From Cnuibacter physcomitrellae (GTDB lineage Bacteria > Actinomycetota > Actinomycetes > Actinomycetales > Microbacteriaceae): a stretch of DNA of 64,000 nt. Location of the stretch: contig NZ_BMHD01000002.1 in assembly GCF_014640535.1 (NCBI RefSeq), positions 302,843-366,842 of the forward strand, given 5' to 3'. Below the pieces are notes generated by a model. The model did not search any database, was not told where the DNA came from, and saw only the letters and a program-made list of their open reading frames with translations. Of this stretch, positions 48,977 to 59,141 are shown piece after piece. Position 1 is the stretch's first letter. Each line of letters starts with the position of its first letter. The translations under genes were made by a program, and so were the position numbers.

Positions 48977-50206
48977 GTGAGCGAGAAGACAGCTGTCCGG
49001 AGCCTTCCGAATGGTGTCGCATCCAGCGAGCGGACGTCGTCCGGTGGATCCTCGCGTGGATCCGGATCCTCAGGGTCCGGATCCACGCGGGTCAAGGCGC
49101 GTCCCGCCGACCGCATCTTCAAGGGCCTGTCGACCGCATCCGCGGCCTCGATCATGGTCATCCTGGCGGGCGTGGCGATCTTCCTGATCGTGCAGGCGGT
49201 GCCCGCCATCTCCGCCGACTGGCAGAACAACCCCGACCTCAACTCGGGTCCGACCGGCGGATACGGCGACTTCTGGTCGTACGTCGGCCCGCTGATCTGG
49301 GGAACCATCTGGGCGTCGTTCCTCGCCCTCATCATGGGTGCGCCGGTCGCGATCGGCATCGCCCTCTTCATCTCGCACTACGCCCCTCGCCGCGTCGCCG
49401 GCGTGCTGGGCTACCTGGTCGACCTGCTCGCCGCCGTGCCGTCGATCGTGTTCGGCCTCTGGGGCATCATCGTGATCCGCCCCTTCCTGCTCCCGCTGTC
49501 GGACTGGCTCAACACCTACCTCGGCTGGATCCCGCTCTTCGGTGGCCAGGTGTCCACCACCGGATCGACCATCTTCGCCGGGGCGATCGTCCTCGCCGTC
49601 ATGATCCTGCCGATCATCACCTCGATCTCGCGCGAGATCTTCCTGCAGACCCCTCGTCTCCACGAGGAGGCGGCGCTCGCCCTGGGCGCCACCAAGTGGG
49701 AGATGATCCGACTCGCGGTCTTCCCCTACGCCCGCTCCGGCATCGTCAGCGCCACGCTGCTCGGCCTCGGCCGTGCGCTCGGCGAGACGATGGCCATCGC
49801 GCTCATCATCTCCCCCGCGATCCTGGTGTCGGTGCGGATGCTCACCGAGGGTGAGAACTCGCAGACCATCGCCGCCAACATCGCCCTCAACTTCCCGATC
49901 GCGACCACGCTCCAGCGTGAGGCCCTCATCGCGACCGGTCTCCTGCTCTTCGTCATCTCGCTCGCGGTCAACATGATCGCCCGCTGGATCACCGCACGGT
50001 CGGCTCCCGGCACGGTCAGCAAGAGGAAGAAGCGGCGGATCACGCAGCTCCCTCCGTCGGACTCGGCCACGGTGCTGGCCGCCGACGCCGCGAAGGGCCC
50101 CGTGGCCCACCGCGACGCCGATGCCGCCGCCGAGGACGAGGTGATCGGCGACTCGGACGAGGTCGACATCGAACGCGATCGCAACCCGGAAGGACGCGAC
50201 CAGTGA
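48977..50206 (+). CDS. pstC: Phosphate ABC permease PstC
   Basis: The 409-residue permease from a GTG at 48977 has six membrane segments and the EAA-loop [32 protein letters not shown]. It has an unusual Ser/Gly-rich cytoplasmic leader of about 45 residues and a charged C-terminal tail of about 55 residues ([20 protein letters not shown]) beyond the last helix. pstA starts in the last four bases. Confidence 0.95.
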   Translation: MSEKTAVRSLPNGVASSERTSSGGSSRGSGSSGSGSTRVKARPADRIFKGLSTASAASIMVILAGVAIFLIVQAVPAISADWQNNPDLNSGPTGGYGDFWSYVGPLIWGTIWASFLALIMGAPVAIGIALFISHYAPRRVAGVLGYLVDLLAAVPSIVFGLWGIIVIRPFLLPLSDWLNTYLGWIPLFGGQVSTTGSTIFAGAIVLAVMILPIITSISREIFLQTPRLHEEAALALGATKWEMIRLAVFPYARSGIVSATLLGLGRALGETMAIALIISPAILVSVRMLTEGENSQTIAANIALNFPIATTLQREALIATGLLLFVISLAVNMIARWITARSAPGTVSKRKKRRITQLPPSDSATVLAADAAKGPVAHRDADAAAEDEVIGDSDEVDIERDRNPEGRDQ

Positions 50207-51300
50207 CCGCCATCAGCCCGCGGCGCCCCAGCGGCCCGATCACGAACACCCTGACGACGGGCCAGCTGCCCCGCTTCGTCGAGTGGTACACGCTCGCCGG
50301 CGCAGCTGCCGTGAGCGCCGTCATCCAGCTGCTGGCCGGGTTCAGCATCACCGGATGGCTCGTCCTCACCGCCGTGCTCTACCTCGTCGCCCTCGCCATC
50401 CTCTCGAGCGTGGTCGAGAACCGCCGCAAGGCGCTGGACCGCGTGGTGCGCGGGCTCGTCACCGTCGCGTTCCTCCTGGCGCTCATCCCCCTCGTCTCGA
50501 CGGTCCTCACCGTGGTCACGAACGGCATCGGCGTCATCAACTGGGACTTCATCACGCAGACCACGGGGTCGGTCTTCGATCCGGACACGCTGGAGGTGAC
50601 CACGCAGGTCGGCGCCCTCCAGGCGATCGTCGGCACGCTGATCATCACCGGCATCGCCGCTCTCATGTCGATCCCGATCGGCATCCTCACCGCGATCTAC
50701 CTCGTCGAGTACGCCCAGCCGAAGCACTGGATGGCGCGGACCGTCACCTTCCTCGTCGACGTCATGACGGGCATCCCGTCGATCGTGGCCGGCCTGTTCG
50801 CGTTCTCGCTGTTCTCGCTCATCGTCGGCCCGAAGGCCTTCTCCGGGTTCTCCGCCTCCGTCGCCCTCTCCGTCCTGATGATCCCGATCGTCGTGCGCTC
50901 CTGCGAGGAGATGCTGCGCCTGGTGTCGAACGAGCTCCGCGAGGCGTCCTACGCGCTCGGCGTCTCGAAGTTCCTCACCATCGTGAAGGTCGTCCTCCCC
51001 ACCGCGATCGCGGGCATCATCACCGGTGTCATGCTCTCGATCGCCCGCGTCATCGGCGAGACCGCGCCGATCTTCATGGCGGCGAGCTTCACCGACAACT
51101 TCAACGCGAACCCGTTCGAGGGCCCGATGCAGACGCTCCCCGTCATGGCGTACGTCGGCTACAAGTTCCCCAGCCAGGACATCGACGCCTCCAACGCCTC
51201 GGCGTGGGGAGCCGCCCTGCTCCTGGTGATCCTCGTGATCATCCTCAACCTCATCGCCCGCATCGTCGCGAAGGTCTTCGCGCCCAAGGGCGCCCGCTAG
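50203..51300 (+). CDS. pstA: Phosphate ABC permease PstA
   Basis: The 365-residue permease overlaps pstC by GTGA. It has six main membrane segments and the EAA-loop [29 protein letters not shown]. An extra N-terminal pair of helices (residues 25-65) precedes the core. It forms the membrane channel with PstC. Confidence 0.95.
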   Translation: MTAISPRRPSGPITNTLTTGQLPRFVEWYTLAGAAAVSAVIQLLAGFSITGWLVLTAVLYLVALAILSSVVENRRKALDRVVRGLVTVAFLLALIPLVSTVLTVVTNGIGVINWDFITQTTGSVFDPDTLEVTTQVGALQAIVGTLIITGIAALMSIPIGILTAIYLVEYAQPKHWMARTVTFLVDVMTGIPSIVAGLFAFSLFSLIVGPKAFSGFSASVALSVLMIPIVVRSCEEMLRLVSNELREASYALGVSKFLTIVKVVLPTAIAGIITGVMLSIARVIGETAPIFMAASFTDNFNANPFEGPMQTLPVMAYVGYKFPSQDIDASNASAWGAALLLVILVIILNLIARIVAKVFAPKGAR

Positions 51301-51332
51301 CACCCGATCGCATACAGAGAGAGCACACTGCA

Positions 51333-52112
<780 letters not shown>

Positions 52113-52128
52113 ACCGCAGCCGCTGAAC

Positions 52129-52169
52129 GACGAAGGCCCCGCATCCGTGCTGGATGCGGGGCCTTCGTC
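52129..52169. terminator. pst operon terminator
   Basis: A perfect 18-bp stem (gacgaaggccccgcatcc) with a 5-nt loop lies 16 bp after pstB. It probably also serves the convergent gene at 52276. Confidence 0.8.
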
Positions 52170-52275
52170 TGAAGTCGAGAGCCGGGCCGCAGAACGCCTC
52201 TCGGCGAAAGGCCGCTCGAAGCGGCTGAAATTGGAGCCCGGGGTTACTGCGACCCGACCGCCCTCTACCCTACCG

Positions 52276-52905
52276 TCACTCCAGCGAGCCGCCACGCCAG
52301 AGCCTGGCAGAACCCGCAAGATCCCCTGCGTACTCCTCGAACCGAGCGGCGCGAGTGGTGAGCTCGCTCCCGCGCTGCGGGTCGAGCACCTCGGCGTCGT
52401 CGGCGAGCGACGCCCAGCCCTGAGCCATGATCCGGCAGAACGCGGCGGCGCGGTCGAGGGCGACGGCGAAGTCGCCGGTGAACACGCCCCGCAGGATCCG
52501 GTCGGCGAGGTCCGTGACCTCCTTCGGGCCCGTCGGCGTCTCGGCGCCCGCCACGACCGGGTCGATCGTGCGGAGCAGGTCGGTCCCGCGGGTGAACGTG
52601 AAGCTGGTCTGCTCCGGGTCCTGACGGATGAGCGCCCGCAGCAGGTAGAGCCGCCACAGGCTCCCGGGCAGGCTCCGGGGCGCCGAGCGCGACCACAGCT
52701 CGGCGATCGCATCGATGCCGTGCTCGTCGGTGAAGGCGACGAGCCGCTGGACGATCTGCTCGTCGGGCGCCTCGCGCACGCGGTTGATCAGGGCGTTGGC
52801 GGTCTCGTGGGCCACCCGCGAGATCTGCGCCGGGTCGTCGCCGCCCTGGAAGGACTCGAACGCGCTCGAGCCGAACAGCACGGGCTTGCGGAAGTCGTCT
52901 GTCAC
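52276..52905 (-). CDS. Conserved actinobacterial protein of unknown function
   Basis: The GTG at 52905 gives 209 residues (DDFRKPVLFGSSAFESFQGG, HETANALINRVREAPDEQIVQRLVAF, WSRSAPRSLPGSLWRLYLLRALIRQDP). The all-helical pattern is recognisable as a family conserved in actinobacteria. I recall it being labelled as an RNA-polymerase-related protein in some genomes, but that label looks unsupported. Function is unknown. Confidence 0.8.
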   Translation of the reverse strand: MTDDFRKPVLFGSSAFESFQGGDDPAQISRVAHETANALINRVREAPDEQIVQRLVAFTDEHGIDAIAELWSRSAPRSLPGSLWRLYLLRALIRQDPEQTSFTFTRGTDLLRTIDPVVAGAETPTGPKEVTDLADRILRGVFTGDFAVALDRAAAFCRIMAQGWASLADDAEVLDPQRGSELTTRAARFEEYAGDLAGSARLWRGGSLE

Positions 52906-53026
52906 CCGCCCAAGGCTAGGCCCTCCCCGCCCGCCCCGCTCCCGATCACGCTCCCCGCGAACCCCCTTGCCGCCGCCCGTGCGCTCCTCGATCGTGCTCG
53001 CCGCGGCTCGTGCTGGCGGCGCGGGT

Positions 53027-53595
53027 GGATCTGACACGCGTGGCGCCCTCCCCGCCCGGGAGCCCACCACGACCGTCAAATCCGCGCAGCATCTGACCGC
53101 GCGCCGCCCGACGCTCGACCGTCCCGCCGCGCTGGTGCCCCTGGCGCGGGCGAATCTGACACTCATGGCGCCCTCCTCGCTCGAAAGCCCATGACAACCG
53201 TCAAATCCGCGCAGCATCCGACCGCGCGCCACCCGACGCTCGAACCTCACGCCGCGCTCGAGCCCGTGCCACGGGTGGATCTGGCACTCGTGGCGGCCTC
53301 GCAGGCTGGAACCCACCACGACCGTCAAATCCGCACGTCCGGCCGTCCTCGCTCCGCACCATGTGAGCTCCGCCCCACGCTCCCACTCCGGGCCCTGGCG
53401 GACCTGACACTCGTGGCGACCTCGTCGGACAGGAGCCCACCACGACTGCCACATCCGCGTGACTGCCGACGCGCGCCGGCCGTCCTCCCTCCGCCCAGTG
53501 CGTGCGCTTTGCCGCACGCTCCCTCTCCGGGCGCGAGCGGATGTGACGCTCGTGGCGACCTCCGCGTGTGGGAGCCCACCAGGACTGTCAGATCC
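53027..53595. repeat. Array of five ~57-bp hairpins on a ~125-bp period
   Basis: Each unit runs from a ggatctgacactcgtgg-like arm to its near complement ccaccacgaccgtcaaatcc. Units span 53027-53083, 53152-53208, 53277-53332, 53400-53456 and 53539-53595, with the starts 125, 125, 123 and 139 bp apart. The intervening sequence is also partly repeated (gcgcgcc and ccgacgctcg). No gene is seen in 52906-53635. This looks like a local amplification of a REP-type element. Confidence 0.75.
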
Positions 53596-53635
53596 GCGCG
53601 GCGGGCGACCGCCGCTCGGGTACTCTGGACCCATC

Positions 53636-53708
53636 GGGCCTGTAGCTCAGTTGGCAGAGCATCGGACTTTTAATCCGCGGGTCGTGGGTTCGAGCCCCAC
53701 CGGGCCCA
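53636..53708 (+). tRNA. tRNA-Lys (anticodon UUU)
   Basis: A 73-nt cloverleaf with acceptor GGGCCTG/CGGGCCC and T arm GTGGG-TTCGAGC-CCCAC. The anticodon loop CTTTTAA gives UUU. CCA is not encoded. Confidence 0.95.
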
Positions 53709-53822
53709 CCCGTCGCCGCCGCCCGCGCGAGCCTCCGGGCCACCTCGCGCGTTCAGACGCGGGCCGCGCGGCCCCAGCCCCGACCCGCCCGATGCCGTCG
53801 ATGGCGCTCTAGGCTGCTCGGC

Positions 53823-54026
53823 ATGAGCGACGTCTACCCGCACACGTTCCGCACCTCCGTCCAGGCGATCGACGCGAGTCACCCCCTCCAGACGCCCTGG
53901 CACTACGACGTCTCGATCACGGGCCCGCGCCTCGACCGCCTCGAGGCCAAGGCCGCCTTCTACGCCGACTACATCGAGTATCTCGAGCGGCGGATCGCCG
54001 CCCTCGAGGCCCGCCTCCCCGCCTGA
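53823..54026 (+). CDS. Small hypothetical protein
   Basis: A 67-residue frame (VYPHTFRTSVQAIDASHPL, YIEYLERRIAALEARLPA) has a helical, coiled-coil-like C-terminus. Codon use is normal for the genome. The ribosome site is weak. It is not recognised. Confidence 0.5.
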   Translation: MSDVYPHTFRTSVQAIDASHPLQTPWHYDVSITGPRLDRLEAKAAFYADYIEYLERRIAALEARLPA

Positions 54027-54075
54027 GCGACTCCCGCGGAGCACGGGAACCCTTCGGGTCACACCCGGTCCAGTG

Positions 54076-54091
54076 GTACGATATCTCGTAC
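54076..54091. promoter_or_regulatory. Toxin-antitoxin operator candidate
   Basis: The palindrome gtacga-tatc-tcgtac lies 16 bp before the antitoxin start, overlapping the expected promoter. YefM-type antitoxins bind short palindromes of this kind, with a TGTACA-like core. Confidence 0.5.
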
Positions 54092-54107
54092 AAGACAGGA
54101 GGAGAGC

Positions 54108-54356
54108 ATGGCCATCACGGCGAGCGAGGCGCGCAGCGACCTCTTTGGTCTCATCGAGCGCGTGAACCTCGACCAGACGGAGATCGAGATCACGTCCAAG
54201 CGCGGATCGGCGGTGCTCATGTCGAAGGACGAATACGACGCGCTGGTCGAGACGACCTACCTCCTCCGGTCGCCCAAGAACGCTCGACGTCTTCTCGAGG
54301 CCATGGACAGCGCACGTTCCGGCGACGTCGTGGAGCACGACCTGACCCGTGAGTGA
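54108..54356 (+). CDS. yefM: Antitoxin, Phd/YefM family
   Basis: The 82-residue protein after a strong AGGAGGAG site matches the family (TASEARSDLFGLIERVNLDQTEIEITSKRGSAVLMSKDEYDAL). It binds and neutralises the YoeB toxin and represses the operon. It overlaps the toxin gene by eight bases. Confidence 0.92.
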   Translation: MAITASEARSDLFGLIERVNLDQTEIEITSKRGSAVLMSKDEYDALVETTYLLRSPKNARRLLEAMDSARSGDVVEHDLTRE

Positions 54357-54615
54357 GCGCAAGCTCGCTTGGACGGCCGGTGCCTGGCAGGACTACCTCT
54401 ACTGGCAGAACCAAGACCGACGTACGCTCCGCCGCATCAACCTGCTGATCGACGACGTCCTGCGGGACGATCCGTTCGACGGCATCGGCAAGCCGGAACC
54501 CCTGAAGCACGCCCTCGCCGGGGCATGGTCGCGGCGGATCGACGAGGCCAACCGTCTCGTCTACCTCGTCGACGGAGACCTCGTGGTCATCCTGCAGGCG
54601 CGGTACCACTACTGA
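54349..54615 (+). CDS. yoeB: YoeB/Txe-family toxin
   Basis: The 88-residue protein starts at a GTG inside the antitoxin gene. The conserved RRIDEANRLVY and C-terminal ARYHY with the catalytic His identify a ribosome-dependent mRNA interferase of the RelE/YoeB fold. The pair seems intact and functional. Confidence 0.92.
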   Translation: MSERKLAWTAGAWQDYLYWQNQDRRTLRRINLLIDDVLRDDPFDGIGKPEPLKHALAGAWSRRIDEANRLVYLVDGDLVVILQARYHY

Positions 54616-54646
54616 TCGCGCCCCGGCGGATGGCAGGATCGTTCGC

Positions 54647-54997
54647 ATGAGCGAGGAGGAGACGGTCGAGCTGTGGCGGCCCACCGGTCCCGAGGAGATC
54701 GAGCTGGTCCGTGCTTCGGGCTCGCGACGGTGGCCTCCGCGGCTGCCCGACCAGCCGATCTTCTACCCCGTCCTCAACGAGGACTACGCGACGCGCATCG
54801 CCCGTGAGTGGAACGTGAAGGCCTCCGGGGTCGGCTACGTCACGCGCTTCCACGTCCGCACGGCCTTCCTCGACCGCTACGACGTGCAGCAGGTCGGCGG
54901 CGAGACCATCCTCGAGTACTGGATCCCCGCGGAGGACCTCGAGGAGATGAACGACAACATCGTCGGCCTCATCGAGGAGGTCGCGCGCTTCGACTAG
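54647..54997 (+). CDS. Conserved hypothetical protein
   Basis: The 116-residue protein has WRPTGPEEIELVRASGSRRWPPRLPDQPIFYPVLNEDYATRIAREW and GVGYVTRF, EYWIPAEDLEEMN. I know this family as one named after ADP-ribosylation/crystallin J1 in databases, a label that may be misleading. Function is unknown. Its stop overlaps the convergent gene at 54994. Confidence 0.75.
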   Translation: MSEEETVELWRPTGPEEIELVRASGSRRWPPRLPDQPIFYPVLNEDYATRIAREWNVKASGVGYVTRFHVRTAFLDRYDVQQVGGETILEYWIPAEDLEEMNDNIVGLIEEVARFD

Positions 54998-55308
54998 GCC
55001 GCGGAGGGGTCGGGGGCGGGCTCGGGGGTGACGGTGAGGTCGCCGGCGTTGGCGCGAGAGAGCAGGTCCTGGAGCCAGGTGCGGTTGATCGGGACGGGCC
55101 GCGCGTCGTCGAAGCGGAAGCGCATCGGGATCGAGGGATGCACCCACAGCGTCTCGCGGCCGCTGCCGCGACTGGTGTCGATCGACCAGGAGAGCGAGAA
55201 GGGCTCGCGGTTGCGGATCTTCGTGACGATGACGATGCGCAGGTGCGCGAGCAGCCGATCGTCGAACTCGATCTCCGTCGCCGACGGTCCGTAGATGAGG
55301 GTGCCCAA
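54994..55308 (-). CDS. Small conserved protein, paralogue A
   Basis: The 104-residue protein has YGPSATEIEFDDRLLAHLRIVIV and the core GSGRETLWVHPSIPMRFRF. The neighbour at 55436 is a clear paralogue. I associate this type with Microbacteriaceae, where it is often misnamed a DNA ligase. The real function is unknown. Confidence 0.8.
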   Translation of the reverse strand: MGTLIYGPSATEIEFDDRLLAHLRIVIVTKIRNREPFSLSWSIDTSRGSGRETLWVHPSIPMRFRFDDARPVPINRTWLQDLLSRANAGDLTVTPEPAPDPSAA

Positions 55309-55435
55309 CGCTCGAGTGTGCCGCTTCCTGATCAGGAGAGGCGAGGAGACCTCTCAGGATCGGAGCCTACAAAAGGGTACTCAGCCCAGAAAATCGAGAT
55401 GAGGGGCTTGACAGAAGCTAGTCCGACCCTCCGCG

Positions 55436-55771
55436 TCAGGTGAAGTCGCCGAGCGGGTTCGCGATCGGATCGCCGGGCATCGGCTCGGGGACGAGGCGCA
55501 TGTCGCCCTTGTTCGCCGTCCTGGTGAGGGCGTCGATCCACGCCCGGTTGAGCTGCGGGGGCCGGCCGCCGAAGAAGCGGAAACGGAGCGCGATCGACGG
55601 GTCGAGCCAGATCGTCTCCCGACCGCTCCCCTGCGCGTGTTCGAGCTCCCAGGAGAGCGTGAACGACTCCCGGCGCCGGAGCTTGCCGACGATGACCACC
55701 TTCAGATGCGCGAGCAGACGATCGTCGAACTCGAGCTCGGAGCCGTCCGCCCCGTAGTACAGCACGCCCAT
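55436..55771 (-). CDS. Small conserved protein, paralogue B
   Basis: The 111-residue protein shares EFDDRLLAHLKVVIVGKL and GSGRETIWLDPSIALRFRF with paralogue A, over most of its length. The two lie in tandem 127 bp apart, in an A+T-richer spacer. Function is unknown. A tandem duplication is the simplest origin. Confidence 0.8.
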   Translation of the reverse strand: MGVLYYGADGSELEFDDRLLAHLKVVIVGKLRRRESFTLSWELEHAQGSGRETIWLDPSIALRFRFFGGRPPQLNRAWIDALTRTANKGDMRLVPEPMPGDPIANPLGDFT

Positions 55772-55875
55772 GGACCGCCTTCCGTCCCTTCGATCCTACG
55801 CGCGCCGCCCGCCGTCACACGGCGGATCCAGGGGATCCCGGGGGATCCCAGCACGTCGGCAGGGGGCGGGCACGG

Positions 55876-56796
55876 TCACCGGCCGCGGATGCCCCACGAC
55901 AGCGTCCACGACTCCCCCGGCGCGAGCCAGCGCAGGCCCTCCCCGGAGTTGAAGGCGTCGGCCGGCGCGGTCATCGGCTCGAGCGCGACCGCCCGGCGGC
56001 CGCCCGAGGTGGGCGGGAAGGAGCGCGGCGTGAACACCTGGACGTACCCGAAGTCGGGATCCGCCCACAGCTCGGTGACACGCCCGTCGGGCGCGGTCAG
56101 CGTCTGCACGAAGCGGCCGTCGTTCTCCGCCAGACCCGCGTAGGCGTGGTTCACGTCGAGATCGGCCACACGACGCCCGCCGGACAGGTCGGCGTCCGTT
56201 CCCGCCACACCCTCGCTGCCCGTCGGGATCTGGGCCGCGTCGACCACCAGGCGACGCTCCGCCCGCACCGTCAGCGTGCAGTCGTCGAGCGGGGTGTCAC
56301 CGACCCGCAGGTACGGATGCGCGCCCACGGCGACCGGCGCCTCCGTCTCCCCGCGGTTCACGAGCGTGTGGGTGACCGTCATGCCGTCGGAGGTGAGGGC
56401 GTGCTCGACGAAGGTCTCCAGGTGGAACGGGTAGCCGTGCTGCGGGAACACGGACGCCGTCTGCAGCGAGCGATGCGCCTCCTGCTCCACGAGCCGGTAC
56501 CCCGTGTTGCGGAGCAGCCCGTGGCTGGCGTTGCCGAGCGCGGGCTCCGTGATGTCGAGCTGCTGCACGGCCCCACGGTAGGTCCACCGCCCGCCGGCGA
56601 TGCGGTTGGGCCACGGCACGAGGACGATCCCCGCGGCCTGCGGAGCGATCTCGTCCTCCCCGTAGTGCTCGACGAGGGCGTGCCCGTCCCGCTCCAGCAT
56701 GCGGATGCCGGCGGCCAGCTCGGTGACGATCGCCCGCACCGAGTGCCCGTCGGCGTCGAGGGTCAGCAGGTACTGGGAACCGGTCGCAGCGCTCAC
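55876..56796 (-). CDS. Aldose 1-epimerase family protein
   Basis: This 306-residue galactose-mutarotase-like protein has VLVPWPNRIAGGRW, NASHGLLRN with the conserved His, GAHPYLRVG with a second His, and the catalytic-Glu region VALEPMTAPADAFNSG. It interconverts sugar anomers. The exact sugar is unknown. It is monocistronic, downstream of folD. Confidence 0.91.
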   Translation of the reverse strand: MSAATGSQYLLTLDADGHSVRAIVTELAAGIRMLERDGHALVEHYGEDEIAPQAAGIVLVPWPNRIAGGRWTYRGAVQQLDITEPALGNASHGLLRNTGYRLVEQEAHRSLQTASVFPQHGYPFHLETFVEHALTSDGMTVTHTLVNRGETEAPVAVGAHPYLRVGDTPLDDCTLTVRAERRLVVDAAQIPTGSEGVAGTDADLSGGRRVADLDVNHAYAGLAENDGRFVQTLTAPDGRVTELWADPDFGYVQVFTPRSFPPTSGGRRAVALEPMTAPADAFNSGEGLRWLAPGESWTLSWGIRGR

Positions 56797-56851
56797 GCGC
56801 CCCAGCCTAGCCCCGGGCTCGTCTCAGCCCGGGGCCAGCGCTCGGCCGTGG

Positions 56852-57733
56852 TCAGACGAGCGAGCGCTCGGCCGCGGCGACCACGTTGGCGAGGAGCATC
56901 GCCCGCGTCATCGGCCCGACGCCGCCCGGGTTCGGCGAGAGGAAACCCGCCACCTCGGCTACGGCGGGGTCGATGTCGCCCGCCAGCTTGGCCTTGCCCG
57001 ACTCGGTGACGCCGACACGGGTCACGCCGACGTCGAGCACGGCCGCGCCCGGCTTCACCCAATCGGGCTTCACCAGGTGGGGCACGCCGACGGCCGCGAC
57101 CACCACGTCCGCCCGCCGCACCTCGGCCGCGAGGTCGGGCGTGCGGGAGTGGGTGAGGGTGACCGTCGCATCCACGCCCTTGCGGGTGAGGAGGAGGCCG
57201 AGGGGCCGACCGACGGTGAGCCCGCGTCCGATCACCACGACGTGCTTGCCGGGGAGGGTGACCCCGTTGCGCTCGAGGAGCTGGACGATGCCCGCCGGGG
57301 TGCACGGCAGCGGCGTCTGCAGCTCGCCCTCGACCCCGAGCACCAGCTCGCCGAGGTTGGTCGGATGCAGGCCGTCGGCGTCCTTCGCGGGGTCGATGCG
57401 CAGCAGGGCGGCGTGCTCGTCGATGCCCCGGGGCAGCGGCAGCTGCACCAGGTACCCGGTGACCGCCGGATCGGCGTTCAGGGCGTCGATCGCGGCGAAC
57501 ACCTCGTCCTGCGTGGCGGTGGCCGGCAGGTCGACGCGGATCGACTCGATGCCGACCTCGGCCGAGTCGCGGTGCTTCCCGCCGACGTAGCTGACCGACC
57601 CCGGGTCCTCGCCGACCAGGAGGGTGCCGAGGCCCGGCACGATCCCCTGCTCGCGCAGACGGGCGACCCGCTCGGCCACCTCCGCCTTGATCGCCGCCGC
57701 GGTGGCGATCCCGTCGAGGCGAGCCGCTACCAC
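56852..57733 (-). CDS. folD: Methylene-THF dehydrogenase/cyclohydrolase FolD
   Basis: The 293-residue bifunctional enzyme starts at a GTG overlapping the glyA stop by seven bases. It has the substrate motif [17 protein letters not shown] with catalytic Lys, [10 protein letters not shown], and the NADP loop [30 protein letters not shown] completes the fold. It interconverts methylene-, methenyl- and formyl-THF. It is coupled to glyA. Confidence 0.96.
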   Translation of the reverse strand: MVAARLDGIATAAAIKAEVAERVARLREQGIVPGLGTLLVGEDPGSVSYVGGKHRDSAEVGIESIRVDLPATATQDEVFAAIDALNADPAVTGYLVQLPLPRGIDEHAALLRIDPAKDADGLHPTNLGELVLGVEGELQTPLPCTPAGIVQLLERNGVTLPGKHVVVIGRGLTVGRPLGLLLTRKGVDATVTLTHSRTPDLAAEVRRADVVVAAVGVPHLVKPDWVKPGAAVLDVGVTRVGVTESGKAKLAGDIDPAVAEVAGFLSPNPGGVGPMTRAMLLANVVAAAERSLV

Positions 57734-59013
57734 TGCTCGAGACCGGGGTAGAGCGGGAACGCCTCCGTCAGGTTCTCGACGCGCTGGCGCAGCGCGGCGA
57801 CATCCGGGTTCGGCGTCAGGGCCGCGGCGATGATGTCGGCGACCTGCGTGAACTCCTCGTCGCCGAAGCCGCGGGTGGCCAGGGCGGGCGTGCCGATGCG
57901 CAGGCCCGACGTCACCATGGGAGGACGGGGGTCGAACGGCACGGAGTTGCGGTTGACCGTGATGCCGACCTCGTGCAGCAGATCCTCGGCCTGCTTGCCG
58001 TCGAGCTCCGACTCGCGGAGGTCGGCGAGCACGAGGTGCACGTCGGTGCCACCGGTGAGCACGTCGACGCCCGCAGCGCGGGTGTCGTCGGCGGTGAGGC
58101 GCTCGGCCAGGATCTGCGCACCACGGAGGGTGCGCTCCTGGCGGTCGACGAACTCCGGCTCCGCGGCGAGCTTGAACGCCGTCGCCTTGGCGGCGATCAC
58201 GTGCATGAGCGGGCCGCCCTGCTGGCCGGGGAAGACGTTGCTGTTGAGCTTCTTCGCGATGTCGGCGTCGTTGGAGAGGATGAAGCCCGACCGCGGGCCG
58301 CCGATGGTCTTGTGCACGGTCGAGGAGGTGACGTCGGCGAAGGGCACGGGAGACGGGTGCAGTCCCGCGGCCACGAGACCGGCGAAGTGGGCCATGTCGA
58401 CCCAGAGCCTCGCGCCCACCTCGTCGGCGATGGCACGGAACGCGGCGAAGTCGAGCCGACGCGGGTACGCCGACCAGCCCGCGATGAGCACCTGCGGACG
58501 GTGCTCGAGCGCCTTCTCGCGCACGACGTCCATGTCGACCCGGAAGGTCTCGGGGTCGACCCCGTAGGCGACGGCGTTGTAGAGCTTGCCCGAGAAGTTC
58601 AGCTTCATGCCGTGCGTGAGGTGGCCGCCATGAGCGAGCTCGAGGCCGAGGATCGTGTCGCCGGGGTTGGCGATCGCGGAGAGCACGGCCGCGTTCGCGG
58701 AGGCGCCGGAGTGGGGCTGCACGTTGGCGAAGCCCGCACCGAAGAGGGCCTTCGCGCGGTCGATCGCCAGCTGCTCGGCGACGTCGACGTACTCGCAGCC
58801 GCCGTAGTAGCGGCGGCCGGGGTAGCCCTCGGCGTACTTGTTCGTGAGCACCGAGCCCTGGGCCTCGAGCACCGCACGGGGGACGAAGTTCTCGCTCGCG
58901 ATCATCTCGAGCGTGGAGCGCTGGCGGCCGAGCTCGAGCTCGAGCACACGGGCGATCTCGGGATCGACCGACGACAGCGGATCGGTGAAGGTCGAGGGCA
59001 GGCGGTCGGACAA
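57727..59013 (-). CDS. glyA: Serine hydroxymethyltransferase
   Basis: The 428-residue PLP enzyme starts at a TTG at 59013 after GAAGGAG. The substrate region [34 protein letters not shown] and the PLP-lysine region [14 protein letters not shown] are canonical. It converts serine and THF to glycine and methylene-THF. A ZTP riboswitch precedes it and folD follows in the same operon. Confidence 0.96.
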   Translation of the reverse strand: MSDRLPSTFTDPLSSVDPEIARVLELELGRQRSTLEMIASENFVPRAVLEAQGSVLTNKYAEGYPGRRYYGGCEYVDVAEQLAIDRAKALFGAGFANVQPHSGASANAAVLSAIANPGDTILGLELAHGGHLTHGMKLNFSGKLYNAVAYGVDPETFRVDMDVVREKALEHRPQVLIAGWSAYPRRLDFAAFRAIADEVGARLWVDMAHFAGLVAAGLHPSPVPFADVTSSTVHKTIGGPRSGFILSNDADIAKKLNSNVFPGQQGGPLMHVIAAKATAFKLAAEPEFVDRQERTLRGAQILAERLTADDTRAAGVDVLTGGTDVHLVLADLRESELDGKQAEDLLHEVGITVNRNSVPFDPRPPMVTSGLRIGTPALATRGFGDEEFTQVADIIAAALTPNPDVAALRQRVENLTEAFPLYPGLEQW

Positions 59014-59058
59014 GGCTGGCTCCTTCGTGACAAGACGGACTTGAGTGAAGTCGGATTC

Positions 59059-59140
59059 CGTATCGACCCAGGCGCGCGGCCGAATCCCTGTCATCGCTCC
59101 CCGATGGTGACCATCTGAGCGCCAGTTGCGACGGTCCGAG
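59059..59140 (-). promoter_or_regulatory. ZTP (pfl) riboswitch
   Basis: The minus-strand leader 46-127 nt before glyA carries the core elements of the pfl motif. These are CAACTGGCG near the 5' end (59120-59128), then GGTCACCATCGGGGAGCGAT, then after a variable part GCCGCGCGCCTGGG. I compared it with the consensus from memory. ZTP riboswitches turn on folate and one-carbon genes such as glyA and folD when ZTP accumulates. Confidence 0.82.
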
Positions 59141-59141
59141 C

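Noticed and set aside
53027-53595. CRISPR or tandem protein-coding repeat
   Set aside because: Spacing is too long, intervening sequence is related, and no reading frame spans the units convincingly.
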